Origin: Rhipidocladum racemiflorum
Taxonomy: Eukaryota; Streptophyta; Magnoliopsida; Poales; Poaceae
Length of the DNA stretch: 64,000 nucleotides
Direction of reading: 5' to 3'
NCBI GenBank assembly: GCA_036346355.1
Contig: CM070580.1
Location: 26,517,374 to 26,581,373 of the forward strand
In this document: piece by piece, positions 1 to 10,289 of the stretch
Layout of the letters: every line of letters begins with the position of its first letter
Numbering within the stretch: position 1 is the first letter of the stretch
Position numbers and translations under genes: made by a program
The notes under the pieces: model-generated
Database searches by the model: none
What the model was told of the DNA's origin: nothing
Seen by the model: the letters and a program-made list of their open reading frames with translations, nothing else

Positions 1-2
1 AG

Positions 3-1632
3 TACGACAGCACCACCAACCCGGAGGAGTTTCTACAAATTTACACCACGGTGGTGCGTGCGGCGGGAGGGTCTGAGAAAGTTATGGCCAACTACCTCCC
101 GACGTCATTGACGGGCTCTGCCCGGTCGTGGCTACTCAACCTCCCGCGAGGCTCCGTGCACTCGTGGGAGGAGCTGTGAGACATTTTCGTTGCCAACTTT
201 CAGGGCTCCTACGCTCAGCCAGGCATGGAGGACGACCTCCATGCTCTGGAGCAAACAGAGGGGGAGTCCCTGAGAGAGTTTATCCGGCGATTTAGCCCTT
301 TGCCCATCTGATCCCTCGGATCTCGGAGCAGTCGGTAATTATCGCTTTCCGGAGGGGGGTCCGGGATCAGAAAATGCGTGAGAAGATGGCCACCCGCATC
401 ATCTCAACCACTTCCGAGTTGTTCTCCCTGGCGCACAAGTGCGCCAGGGCGGCCGAGGCTCGGAAATGTGCGACGAGGCCTACCGACACCGACGACGCCG
501 GCACCTCAAAATCCTCCGACCGCAAGAAGAAGAAGAAGAAGCGAAAGGAGACCGCCGCTAGGGAAGTCCTGGTTGCCGAACCAGAGACCAAATCCCGGCG
601 TCGCGATGATCCGGACCGAAGGGACGAGCGCCGGGACCGGCGCGGCGACCGCAGGGACCGCCGCTCGCCCCGTCGCGAAGACAACGGGGGCAAACCCTAT
701 TGCCCCATCCATCGAACGAGTGGACACGACCTGGAGGACTGCCAAGTTGTGTCCAAGCTGGTAGACAGGCGGCTCAAGAAGCGCCGCGAGAAAGACCACG
801 GAGACGACGACGACAACGAAGACTCAGCTCCATTGGCCTTTCAACAGGCGGAGCACACGGTGGCATTCATCCATGGGGGCTCAGCCACCTACTCATCGAA
901 CTCACAGTACAAGCGGGATCTGAGGCAGGTCTGCGCTACCGTATCATCCTCTGGGGTGAGTAGGCTGCTGAAGTGGTCGGAGCAAACGATCAGTTTCAGC
1001 CGGGCCGACCACCCGGAGAACGTTTCCGGCCCGAGCCATTTGCCGATCGTGGTATCTCCCACGGTCCGCAACGCAAGGCTCGGGCGGGTCCTTGTTGATG
1101 GAGGTAGCGCCATCAATCTGCTGTCGGTGGGGGCGTACCAAGCGCTCCAGGTACCGTATGAGGAGCTGCGCCCGGCCCCACTCTTCTACGGAGTCGCTCC
1201 CGGGGTGGGTCTCCTGCCCCTAGGGCAGGTCCGGTTGCCCGTTACGTTCGGAAGTGCGGAAAACTTCCGGACGGAACTGGTCGACTTTGAGGTCGCCGAT
1301 TTCGACCTCCCGTACAACGCCCTGCTTGGCCGTCCGGCCTTGGTCAAGTTCATGGTGGTTGCTCACTATGCCTACATGTGGTGAAGATTCCGGGGCCTGG
1401 GGGTCCAATTACGGTGAAGGTGGATAGACTGGAAGCCCTGCGTCTAAGCAAGCAGTTGCAAGACCTGGCCGGCGCCACCTGCTCAACGCGTGACAAGGAT
1501 GACAGCCCGAGCTCCCCCCCGGTCAGGGCCCGCGCCCCGCCCAGACCGGCGGGAGAGGGAAAGGCGGTCCCCGTGGGAGAGGACGGCTCGGGCAAGGTCG
1601 TCAAGATCGGCACCGACCTCAGCACCAAATAG
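3..1632 (+). pseudogene. gag-protease region of the Tat/Retand element, frameshifted
   Basis: Gag is readable from base 3 (YDSTTNPEEF...), through the capsid-like retrotransposon gag domain. An in-frame TGA lies at 177-179 (EEL*DIFVANF). A frameshift near 300 moves the reading into the frame open from 374 to 1384, which holds a basic, RRD-rich nucleocapsid-like stretch, a CxxH-containing segment near 700-740 and the aspartic protease motif VLVDGGSAINLLS near 1090-1130. A second frameshift near 1375 moves it into the pol frame, and a TAG at 1630-1632 separates it from pol. In the family gag packages the RNA and protease cuts the polyprotein; here at least four lesions prevent a full product. 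Confidence 0.85.
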
Positions 1633-1671
1633 GAAGGCGCGCTCGTCACCTTCCTCCGGTCTAACCTGGAT

Positions 1672-4600
1672 GTGTTCGCCTGGGAACCATCAGAAATGAC
1701 CGGGGTCCCTAGGGAGGTGATCGAGCACCGATTGGCAACGCTCCCTGGAGCGCACCCGGTTCGACAAAAGATTCGGCGGCAGGCACCAGAGCGGCAGGAC
1801 GCCATTCGGGATGAGGTGGAGAAGCTTTTGTCTGCCAGGATTGTGCGGGAGGCCACCTATCCGGAGTGGTTGGCCAACCCCGTGCTCGTAAAGAAGTCCA
1901 ACGGGAAGTGGCGAATGTGCATCGACTTCACCGACCTCAATAAAGCCTACCCCAAGGACCCGTACCCCCTGCCACGGATAGACATCGTCGTCGACTCCAC
2001 GGCGGGGTATGGAGCCCTGTGTTTCCTCGACGCCTACTCCGGGTATCATCAGATCAGTATGGCGCAGGAAGACGAAGAAAAAACCGCCTTTGTGACTCCT
2101 CTCGGTGTATACTGCTACGTCAGGATGCCCTTTGGGCTGAAGAACGCCGGTGCCACCTATCAGCGGGCCATGCACATTGTGTTTCGGCCCCAAATAGGGA
2201 GGAACCTCGAAGTGTATGTTGACGATATGGTAGTAAAAACAAAGAAGGCCGATGAGCTTGTCCAGGACCTAGATGAGACCTTCTCTCGCCTCAGAAAATA
2301 CTGTGTAAAGTTGAATCCCGAGAAGTGCGTGTTTGGTGTCTCATCCGGGAAGCTGCTTGGGTTCCTGGTCTCCAGCCGCGGGATCGAGGTCAACCCAGAA
2401 AAGATAGAAGCAATTGAGCGGATGCAGCTGCCTACCAGCCTCAAGCAGCTGCAATGCTTGACTGGCCGGCTGGCCTCCCTTGGCCGGTTCATAGCTCGGC
2501 TAGGGGAGAAAAGCCTGCCGCTGTTCAAGCTGTTGAAGAAGACCAACTCGTTTGAATGGACCCCAGAAGCCCAGCAGGCGTTCGAAGGCTTGAAGCAGTA
2601 CCTCTCCTCTCCCCCAGTGCTGGTCGCCCCCGAGCCGGGTGAGCCACTGCTGTTGTATGTGGCGGCTAGCCCCTCCGTAGTAAGCGCGGCGCTGGTGGCA
2701 GAGCGAGAAGGCGTCCAACGGCCAGTCTACTACATCAGCAAGATGCTTCACGACGCAGAAACAAGGTACCCTCAGGCTCAGAAGATGGTCTATGCTGTGG
2801 TGGTGGCGTCAAGAAAGTTGCGGCACTATTTTCAAGGGAGAGAGATCACAGTGGTCTCCTCATACCCCCTGCGCGAGATCCTCCACAACAGAGAAGCAGA
2901 GGGCCGCATCGCAAAGTGGTCCGTCGAGCTGGGGGAGTTCGGTGTCAAGTTCGCTCCTCGTACCGCGATAAAGAGTCAAAGGCTGGCGGACTTCGTCGTC
3001 GAGTGGACTCCAGCTGAGCCCGAAGCCGATGAGGTCCCCGCGCCCTCCCCCTGGACGCTCTTCTTCGACGGGTCCTTCAGGCTTGAAGGCGCGGGAGCTG
3101 GGGTTCTCCTGGTCTCTCCGACCGGGGACCTCCTCAAGTACGTGGTCGTCCTCGACTTCAAGGCCACTAACAACGTCGCCGAGTACAAGGGTTTGCTGGC
3201 TGGGCTCCGGGCCGTCGCAGCCATCGGTGTCCGGCGCCTGCAAGTAAAGGGCGACTCCCTGCTGGTCGTCAATCAGGCAAGGAAAGATTTCTCCTGTCCT
3301 GACCCCGTCATGGCGGCGTACCTGGCGGAGGTCAGGAAGTTGGAAAGGCATTTCGAAGGGTTGGGGTATACTCACATCCCCCGATGCGACAACCATCTGG
3401 CAGACGAGCTCGCCCAGCTCGCCTCAACCAGATCTCCTGTACCGATCGGGGTCTTTGAAGAAAGGCTTCCGCGACCGTCCATCGCAGCCCCCATTTCTGA
3501 CGGGGATGATGGTGATGCCGCTTCAGCCCTCGCCCCTGGAGGGAAAGTGGTTCCGGCGGAAACGCCTGGCCAGGCGGAGTACCCGGACGACCACCTCGTG
3601 GTCGCTGTGCTTGACCGGGAAGGCACTTGGATGGATCCGATCCTGGCCTACCTGCGGGATCAAGTGTGCCCCGGCGATGATGCGTCAGCAGAGAGGCTAG
3701 CACGAAAGGCCAAGTGCTACACCCTGGTGGGCGGGGACCTGTACCGTCGGGGTAAGAACGGAATCCTTCTGAAGTGCATCACTCGGGAAGAAGGGAGCAG
3801 TTTGCTCTCGGATATCCATGGAGGAGTGTGCGGGAGCCATGTGTTCGGACGAACGACGGCGGGAAAAGCTTTCCGTCAAGGGTTCTATTGGCCAACTGCC
3901 CTCCAGGATGCCTGTGAGCTGGTGAGGAGGTGTGAGGCGTGCCATTTCCACGCCAAGCAGATCCACCAACCAGCCCAGGCCATGCAAACTATCCCGCTCT
4001 CTTGGCCCTTCGCGGTCTGGGGGCTGGATATCCTGGGCCCGTTCCCGCGGGCCACAGGGGGCTACACCCACCTGTTCGTCGCCATCGACAAGTTTACTAA
4101 GTGGGTGGAAGCCGAGGCAGTAAGGTCCATCACCGCCGCAGTTGCGGTCAAGTTCATGCAAGGGATTTTCGCCCGTTTTGGGGTCGCCAACCGCATCATC
4201 ACCGACAACGGCACACAGTTCACCAGCGCGGCCTTCTTGGATTTCTGCGAAGGAATGGGCACCAAGGTCTGCTTTGCCTCGGTCGCCCACCCCAAGAGCA
4301 ACGGCCAAGTCGAGCGGGCCAATCTTGCGTCTTTGAAGGGCCTCAAGACGCGGGCATTCGATCGACTCCACAAGCGCGGGGCCCGGTGGACTGAAGAGCT
4401 TCCGGCAGTGCTATGGTCACTTCGGACTACCCCTAGTCGGGCCACCGGGGAAACGCCCTTCTTCCTGGTCTACGGCGCGGAAGCTGTTCTCCCTTCGGAG
4501 CTGGAGCTGGGATCACCGCGCGTCGCTGCGTTCGTAGAAGAAGACCAGGAAGATCTGCGTCGGGACGACGTCAACCTCCTGGAAGAAGCGCGGTACCAGC

Positions 4601-4899
4601 AAAGTCTCAGACGGTACCACGCCTCCCGGGTCAGCGAAAGAACACTGGCAGTAGGCGACCTGGTCTTGCGAAGAATCCAGTCGCATGCTGGGTCGCATAA
4701 ACTGTCTCCCCAGTGGGAGGGACCTTTCAAAGTGGTCTCGGTCTCTCGTCCCGGGGCGGTCAGGCTGTCCACTGAAGACGGTGAAGAACTGGCAGAATGC
4801 ATAATGCCGCGGCCTCTCCTCCCGCGGACACGGCTGCTCCAGTCCCAATGGAGCAAGACTGGCCACCGTCCGGTCGAAGGCGTGGCGCAACATCTCTAG
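1672..4899 (+). CDS. pol: pol of the Tat/Retand element: RT, RNase H, second RNase H, integrase
   Basis: This 1075-residue open frame runs without a stop. Reverse transcriptase includes CIDFTDLNKAYPKD near residues 83-96 and the catalytic YVDD near residue 182 (about 2216). A standard RNase H follows (residues ~295-400). A second, archaeal-type RNase H starts at WTLFFDGSF (residue ~460, about 3052) and contains TNNVAEYKGLLAGL. Integrase has an HHCC zinc module (HGGVCGSH ... CEACH, about 3818-3950) and a DDE core: WGLDILGPF, ITDNGTQFTS, GQVERAN (about 4017-4325). The first ATG is internal to the ancestral polyprotein, which was read from upstream through the present TAG at 1630-1632. The product would copy and integrate the element. 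Pol is intact while gag-protease is broken. Confidence 0.9.
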   Translation: MFAWEPSEMTGVPREVIEHRLATLPGAHPVRQKIRRQAPERQDAIRDEVEKLLSARIVREATYPEWLANPVLVKKSNGKWRMCIDFTDLNKAYPKDPYPLPRIDIVVDSTAGYGALCFLDAYSGYHQISMAQEDEEKTAFVTPLGVYCYVRMPFGLKNAGATYQRAMHIVFRPQIGRNLEVYVDDMVVKTKKADELVQDLDETFSRLRKYCVKLNPEKCVFGVSSGKLLGFLVSSRGIEVNPEKIEAIERMQLPTSLKQLQCLTGRLASLGRFIARLGEKSLPLFKLLKKTNSFEWTPEAQQAFEGLKQYLSSPPVLVAPEPGEPLLLYVAASPSVVSAALVAEREGVQRPVYYISKMLHDAETRYPQAQKMVYAVVVASRKLRHYFQGREITVVSSYPLREILHNREAEGRIAKWSVELGEFGVKFAPRTAIKSQRLADFVVEWTPAEPEADEVPAPSPWTLFFDGSFRLEGAGAGVLLVSPTGDLLKYVVVLDFKATNNVAEYKGLLAGLRAVAAIGVRRLQVKGDSLLVVNQARKDFSCPDPVMAAYLAEVRKLERHFEGLGYTHIPRCDNHLADELAQLASTRSPVPIGVFEERLPRPSIAAPISDGDDGDAASALAPGGKVVPAETPGQAEYPDDHLVVAVLDREGTWMDPILAYLRDQVCPGDDASAERLARKAKCYTLVGGDLYRRGKNGILLKCITREEGSSLLSDIHGGVCGSHVFGRTTAGKAFRQGFYWPTALQDACELVRRCEACHFHAKQIHQPAQAMQTIPLSWPFAVWGLDILGPFPRATGGYTHLFVAIDKFTKWVEAEAVRSITAAVAVKFMQGIFARFGVANRIITDNGTQFTSAAFLDFCEGMGTKVCFASVAHPKSNGQVERANLASLKGLKTRAFDRLHKRGARWTEELPAVLWSLRTTPSRATGETPFFLVYGAEAVLPSELELGSPRVAAFVEEDQEDLRRDDVNLLEEARYQQSLRRYHASRVSERTLAVGDLVLRRIQSHAGSHKLSPQWEGPFKVVSVSRPGAVRLSTEDGEELAECIMPRPLLPRTRLLQSQWSKTGHRPVEGVAQHL

Positions 4900-6945
4900 G
4901 GTATCCACCTCCGACTGGGCCCGATCGACCCTTTCCGCCTCCAGCTCCGCGGCGAGCTCTTCGGCGCGGCGGGCGCTTTGCTCTCGCTCCCGCCGCAGCT
5001 GCACCTCCAACCCCGCTCCTCGTTCACGTAAATCTTCCACCTCCTTGCGGAGGCGGTTGATTTCAGTTCCCGCCTCCGCGAGCCGCTCCCTGCTTGTCAC
5101 CAGACGGGTGCTCGTGCTGGAGTAGAGCTCGCTAAGAGCCGCCAGCGGAGCATCCGCGTCCGCCGAAGGAATGGAGGCGGAAGGGGGATCCGGGGTAGGC
5201 GCGAGGCCGAGCGGGCCTAGATCCTGAAGGGCCCGGTGGCGGCGGCGGCAGAGTCGCCCCCTCCACTGCTAAATCACGAAATTCGGCGACCGGGTGGCGC
5301 GCCCCCTGTAGCCACGGCGCCTGGATCGATCCCGACTTGGGCGGTGGGGATATCCAGGGCAGGAACCCTGAAAAAGGGAGAGAAGTAAGTAATGGTAAGA
5401 TACAGATCGAAGAGACGTAACCTTCATATTGTATGTGCGTTTTTGAATGAGTACCTAGGTGACGGCCTCGGGAATCGGGCACGCTTAGGTAAGGACCAGC
5501 TTCGCGCGCCCGGCCCTAGCGGCCTAAGGAACCGGCGCCGGGCGGCGGCGAGGAAGACTCGCCGCCGGCAGCGGCGGCGTCAGAAGGCTGTCGTGGCGGC
5601 GAGGGCGGTGGTCGTTGCCACCATCGGAGCCGGCGGAGGCGGGAAAGGAGCCGATGCCGGAGGGTCCATTGTCGCCACCCCAGCGGGGGCGAGGAAGGAC
5701 GAGGTCCCGGCGGTCGATGAACCCCCCGCCACCACCGAGGAGCCGGCCGCTGCGGCGGAAGAAGCCCCCGCGGCCACCGCAGAAGATCCCGCCCCGGCCG
5801 AACCCAGAAGGCAGGGCCTTTGGGAACGACCACCGTTGGCGTCGTCATCGTCCGGACGCCTACGTCTCACTTGGTCACCCCTCCCCTGACCACCGGCGGG
5901 GGGAGGGTCCCGGATTGTCAAAGGTGCCCGGCGTGTCACGTCGGGCGTGCCCATGGCGTCCATCAACGGCATGGCACGGATTATCGCCGCACGCTCCCCC
6001 GGCGATAACCGGCAGTGCGGAACCGCGCCCTCCGAAAATGGCGGGACGGGACTGACAAAGCCCAGCTGCGCCATCCACCGGTCGATCACGTCGGGAGCCA
6101 AGTTCCCGGCGGCTGACAACGAAAAAGAAGAAGAGGAAAGCCCCAGGAGGCGGAAGCACTGTCAGCACCAGATTCAACCAATAAAAAAGAAGGGCAAGGA
6201 ATAATCCAAGGTAAAGAGGGTTACCTCCAGTGATACTCCGGGTCCCGTCGTTTACGCCCATGTACTGCTAGGTCGGGCGGGCGCGGCGGCGTAAAGGGCA
6301 CAGCCTCCGGGAGACGAAATCCCGGACGACCATGGTTCCTGTCAGGCCCGCCACCTGCAGCTGGTCGACGCGAGCTAGCATCGCCCAGAGCTCGGGCGTC
6401 TCGCTCACGTGGGCCCCCCAATTGGGGTTACTGACCGCTGGACCAGTCGGAAGCTCCAGCACCTCAATGCCGCTGTCGTCCTCGACGTACACCCAATCCT
6501 CGCGCCAGTTCCTCCAACTGGACCGGCAATCCAGCGGGATGTAGCGCGACGCGGACCCGTCGCGAAGCCGCAGGTGGCAGCTCCCGGTAACAGGCGAATT
6601 GCCACCCGCGGCGCGAAGGGTATAGAAAAAGCGAAAGAGAAGGAGATTGGGTAACACTCCTACGAACATCTCGCAGAAGTGGGCAAAGGCGGACAGGAGG
6701 ATGACAGAGTTGGGGGGAAGATGGATGTGGTGAATGGCGTAGAAGTTAAGAACGGAGAGATAAAAATCAGAAACCGGCGGCAACAGGCCAGCGAGAAGCT
6801 GCCACCTGAAGAAAACCACTTCTCCAGGCCGGTAGTGGGGCTCGACGGTCCCGGCGCGGATGCGGAGGGCGCCCGCGGTTATATTCCGAGAAAGCCTAGT
6901 GGCAACCTCCTCCTCGACGGTCGACGAGGGGAGGACGGGAGCCAT
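4800..6945 (-). pseudogene. antisense spliced gene of the Tat/Retand element (putative gypsy type transposon domain)
   Basis: Opposite to pol, an ATG at 6945 opens a 225-residue frame to a TAG at 6268-6270. Its globular segment (PHYRPGEVVFFRWQLL, then SDFYLSVLNFYAIHHIHL) resembles the plant 'putative gypsy type transposon' domain known from antisense genes of this lineage. Beyond the TAG the same frame reaches a GT donor (TGGAG|GTAACC, about 6229-6235). A pyrimidine-rich acceptor (TTGTCAG, about 6114-6120) leads into a second exon reading NLAPDVIDRWMAQLG followed by Ala/Ser/Pro-rich sequence to about 5580. Further on, about 5150-4800, a strongly charged coiled coil (RLRKEVEDLRERGAGLEVQL) runs to, and antisense into, the 3' end of pol. 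The role of such proteins is not established. The TAG makes this copy a likely pseudogene; exon borders are inferred. Confidence 0.6.
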
Positions 6946-7344
6946 CGGGCGCGGGAAAGTGTCGAAGCGCGTCGGCGAAGAAGAAGGAGAAAGAAGCTCT
7001 AGAGCGGGAAGAAAAGTTAGAAAGAGGCAGAACCGCTCCCCTCCCTCGGTCGACCTCTTATAAGGTTGCAAGGGAGGGATCGGCGGGAAAACCGAAAGGG
7101 CGTGGCGGTTCGAAAAAAGGAGTTCAAAAGCCCCATTAAGAAGGCGCGTCCCAAGGGTCGTGCGGCAGTTGCAAGGCGGGAATAACTGCGCAAACCGTCT
7201 TGAGAACCGGAAGAAGCCAGAAGGTCCCTTGAAGGCCGCGGGGCGTGCGGGCTTGTTAATGGCCCCACCCGGGAGACTAAGCGGTTTCCCGAGGGGCATT
7301 TCAAAGAAGGAAAAATGAAGATGGTAGGCCAAAAAGCGCTCCCG

Positions 7345-7362
7345 GGTGGGCCCGGGGGCTAC
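7345..7362 (+). other. polypurine-like tract before the 3' LTR
   Basis: The G-rich stretch ending in GGGGGCTAC lies directly before the LTR start TGTCGGCG. It is the expected plus-strand priming site for this element. Confidence 0.6.
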
Positions 7363-7470
7363 TGTCGGCGTATTTTACGCCAGGGTCCCCACTCCCCCGC
7401 AATAAAAGAGACCGCCGGGCGGGCAGGGTGTGTCCGGGCACACCGCCGCAGGCAAGCAGCAACTCCCCGG

Positions 7471-7799
7471 CGTGGTCGCCCAAAGGGCAGTGGCGTCAAA
7501 GCCACGCCCTAGGGCGACCAGCGAGGTGGTCGCCCAGTGGACAGGTGGCGACCAGGCCACACCACTGGGCGCCCAGGAAGGTGGTCGCCCAAGGGACAGG
7601 TAGCGATCAGGCCACGCCCTAGGGCGACCAGCGAGGTGGTCGCCCAGTGGACAGGTGGCGACCAGGCCACGCCACTGGGCGCCCAGGAAGGTGGTCGCCC
7701 AGTGGACAGGTGGCGACCAGGCCACACCACTGGGCGCCCAGGAAGGTGGTCGCCCAAGGGACACGTGGCAGACAGGCCACGCCCCTGGCGTCCACCCCC
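7471..7799. repeat. 55-bp tandem repeat in the LTR U3 region
   Basis: The motif GGTGGTCGCCCA starts at 7525, 7580, 7635, 7690 and 7745, exactly 55 bp apart, with a related start near 7471. Units alternate between GTCGCCCAGTGGACAGGTGG and GTCGCCCAAGGGACA variants. It lies upstream of the LTR TATA box. Confidence 0.9.
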
Positions 7800-8108
7800 G
7801 AGGCTGCAGCACCCGGATCAAGGGTATTTAATGCGAATCGTGCGCATTAAATGCAAAGCATGGAGAATGCAGTATGGCGGCGCGTCTTCCCCAGGCGTGC
7901 ATTAACTGCGTGTGACATCACGGCAGCACCTCACCCCCTGACGGAACGGGTAGCGTTGGCGGACGTGGGGCCCGAGGCGGGGGTGTGACGGCTGCGGCAG
8001 ATAATGACAGGATGTAAGAACAGCGACGCGCGCATTAAATGCGCCCGTGCCAGTGTAATGAGTATAACTTGCGGTGTAAGCCTCCCATGCGCCCCCGGCC
8101 AGCCCAAG

Positions 8109-8115
8109 TATAAAA
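8109..8115 (+). promoter_or_regulatory. TATA box of the LTR promoter
   Basis: TATAAAA in the context AAGTATAAAAGGGAGCC, 276 bp before the LTR end, is the likely core promoter for the element's transcript. Confidence 0.7.
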
Positions 8116-8385
8116 GGGAGCCGGGGTGCAAGGGAGAAGGGGTTCGACTCATCATTGGTAGGTCTCATACCCTCAAGAAAGAACACAAGCGATAACAAGA
8201 AAGGCAGGACTAGGGCTGTTACTCTTCGGAGGGCCTGAACCTGGGTAAATCCTAGCGTCCCCCGCTCCCCTGAACTTCACCGGTACCCCGTTCATCTTCC
8301 TTCTTCCGGCGATAACACCGAAAGCCCCCCGTCCGAACCTTATAAGCACCCGATCCGAAGGTGCCTGTTGGCTAGTACGCCGACA

Positions 8386-8539
8386 CCATCCAACCAAACA
8401 TATATTTAAATAGCTCTATCTCTATAAAACTAAATGGCCACACCAGCCTCGTCCAGGCAACCAAACATCACCTTAGACTTGCATGCCTTGACGTCATGGT
8501 CGTATTGATGGTAGTTGGTTCGACCGATCTATTCTCACC

Positions 8540-8621
<82 letters not shown>

Positions 8622-8687
8622 TGCCTCCGTGCATGTTTCCAATGTACTATATCGATGCAGCCCTGAACTAGCTGGGTACCCGGTGTG
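8386..8687. other. short non-coding interval with microsatellite
   Basis: The stretch between the LTR and the next element has no coding signal. It holds a compound microsatellite at 8541-8620. Confidence 0.6.
8541..8620. repeat. compound microsatellite (GA)n(GAT)n
   Basis: A run of GA repeats (about 8541-8573) passes directly into about 15 GAT/TGA triplets (about 8573-8619). Confidence 0.95.
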
Positions 8688-9964
8688 CAAGGTTCCAAAT
8701 TTCATTTTCGATTTAGATCTCGTACCCTCTGAAATCCGAAATCTTGGTGAAATCTCATTATTTCAGTCGAAAATCGGACGAAATTCAAAAATCAAAAATT
8801 CAAATCTGGCATTTTTTGAACCGAGATTTCTGAGATTTCGGTAAAAATAATATGAAATTCTGTTCGAAATTGCCAAAATTTTTATAAATTTCAATTGAAT
8901 GAAAAAATGGTTCAAACGAAGTCAAAAAATTTTAAATTTTTTTTGGATGGTCCTAACACAAAACTAATATTCTCATAAAAATTTTAGATGATGATCAAGC
9001 CTAAAATTTTTTTTTAAAAAAATTTAACAGTGCTATTATCCTGATAAAAGACTGACCAACAAATTTCAACCGAATGGAAAATGGTGCAAACCATGTTAGA
9101 AATTTTTGGAAATTTTTGTGGATGGTCCTAACATATCCATAATATTTACATAAAAAGTTTAGATGATAATCATTCTTGAGGAATTTTTAAAAATTCAAAC
9201 AGTGTTACTGAAGGCTGACCAGCAAATTTCAACCGAATGAAAACGGTTCAAAACACAAACTTTTTTGTGGATTGTTCTAATGCATCACTAATATTCCTAT
9301 AAAATTTCAGTAGCATTTCAATTGGTTTTTGGACTAGGACAATTTTCTATATGGTCGGACTGTAATAGTAGCAAACTCTCATATCAAAATTAACAAATTA
9401 ATACTAGAGCAACAGATCCAACATATAGACAAAATCTTCCTAAAACTATGAGCTTCATAGTTTCGAGTAATCATATCAACAAATTTTTGTTCAGTTGTTA
9501 GATATCTCCATTCGGTTGTAATATGAAAGCTGATGTACTTAGCTCAAATTTTTTATTGAGCGAATTCCTTTCGTTGTTAGCTAACAGAAGATTACATGCT
9601 TATCTTAAAAAATACATGCCGACCTTGATTTTACATTTAAGGTTAGGCATGTTTGGTTAATTAATGACCGCAAGAATTAATATGCATAGGCTAACTGGAT
9701 GATCTACCGACTGTCCTACGTGAAAAATGACGTGAAGAATCCAATCAAGTCAAAATCCGGTCAACTTTTGGTCAAATTTTGGTCAAAAAATTAAGACTTC
9801 GGTCAAATATACCGAGATCTCGGTGAGATTTTAGGGTACTGTAGCAATTTGAATTTTTTTTCTTCAATTTTTTTAAATTTCGCTGGGATTATGAAACTCG
9901 GAGGTGTCTGAAATTCGAGATTTCACCGACATTTTGCGAGATTTCAACGAGATTTTGATCCTTG
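8688..9964. mobile_element. hAT-like non-autonomous element, candidate
   Basis: The left end CAAGGTTCCAAAT is an imperfect inverted match to the right end (reverse complement CAAGGATCAAAAT). Inside both ends are repeated GAAATCTC/GAGATTTC motifs in opposite orientation. The flanking 8-mers CCGGTGTG (8680-8687) and CTGGTATG (9965-9972) differ by two transitions, consistent with a decayed 8-bp hAT target duplication. The AT-rich interior has no transposase. The family is not certain. Confidence 0.5.
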
Positions 9965-9978
9965 CTGGTATGTATTGG

Positions 9979-10220
9979 TAATCTTCAAAGTTTAAAAATA
10001 TAATAATATTAGTTTTTTTAATGAATCAAATTTATTGATTGAATTAATTTTGATTTTAATGGTTTAGAATTTGTAAGATCTTAGAACTATTTGTATCGTA
10101 CTTTTAGAAAATTTTAAATATATATGTTAAATTTATGATGTTACAAAATTATTATACAATACTATAGAGTTATTCGTGTAAAATATGCACCCTTCGTAAA
10201 TTTTCAGTTGTGTCACTAAT
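9979..10220. repeat. diverged direct repeat, copy A
   Basis: This AT-rich block (TTTAATGAATCAAATTTATT ... TTTATGATGTTACAAAATTA) recurs in the same orientation at 11414-11640. The pair flanks hAT element 10290-11323. No coding content is seen. Confidence 0.65.
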
Positions 10221-10289
10221 CATCCCCGCAAATCCTTTGGTCCTATTATACTTGTACCACTGGTAGTGGCCGATTCCCAACCTGATCGG

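Larger units (their letters stand above)
1..8385 (+). mobile_element. Ty3/gypsy LTR retrotransposon, Tat/Retand-type, 5' part outside window
   Basis: The window opens inside gag. Order on the plus strand is gag, protease, reverse transcriptase, RNase H, a second RNase H, integrase, a long spacer carrying an antisense gene, a purine-rich tract and the 3' LTR. A second RNase H before integrase plus an antisense gene after pol is characteristic of the Tat/Retand group of plant Ty3/gypsy elements. The 5' LTR and primer site lie off the left edge. The 5 bases after the 3' LTR (CCATC, 8386-8390) would be the target duplication, but the partner is not in view. Gag and protease are interrupted, so this copy is probably not autonomous although pol itself stays open. 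Confidence 0.93.
7363..8385 (+). repeat. 3' LTR of the Tat/Retand element
   Basis: The 1023-bp LTR begins TGTCGGCGTA and ends TACGCCGACA, a perfect 10-bp inverted terminal repeat with TG...CA borders. A TATA box is at 8109-8115. The upstream half contains a 55-bp tandem array (7471-7799). Confidence 0.88.
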
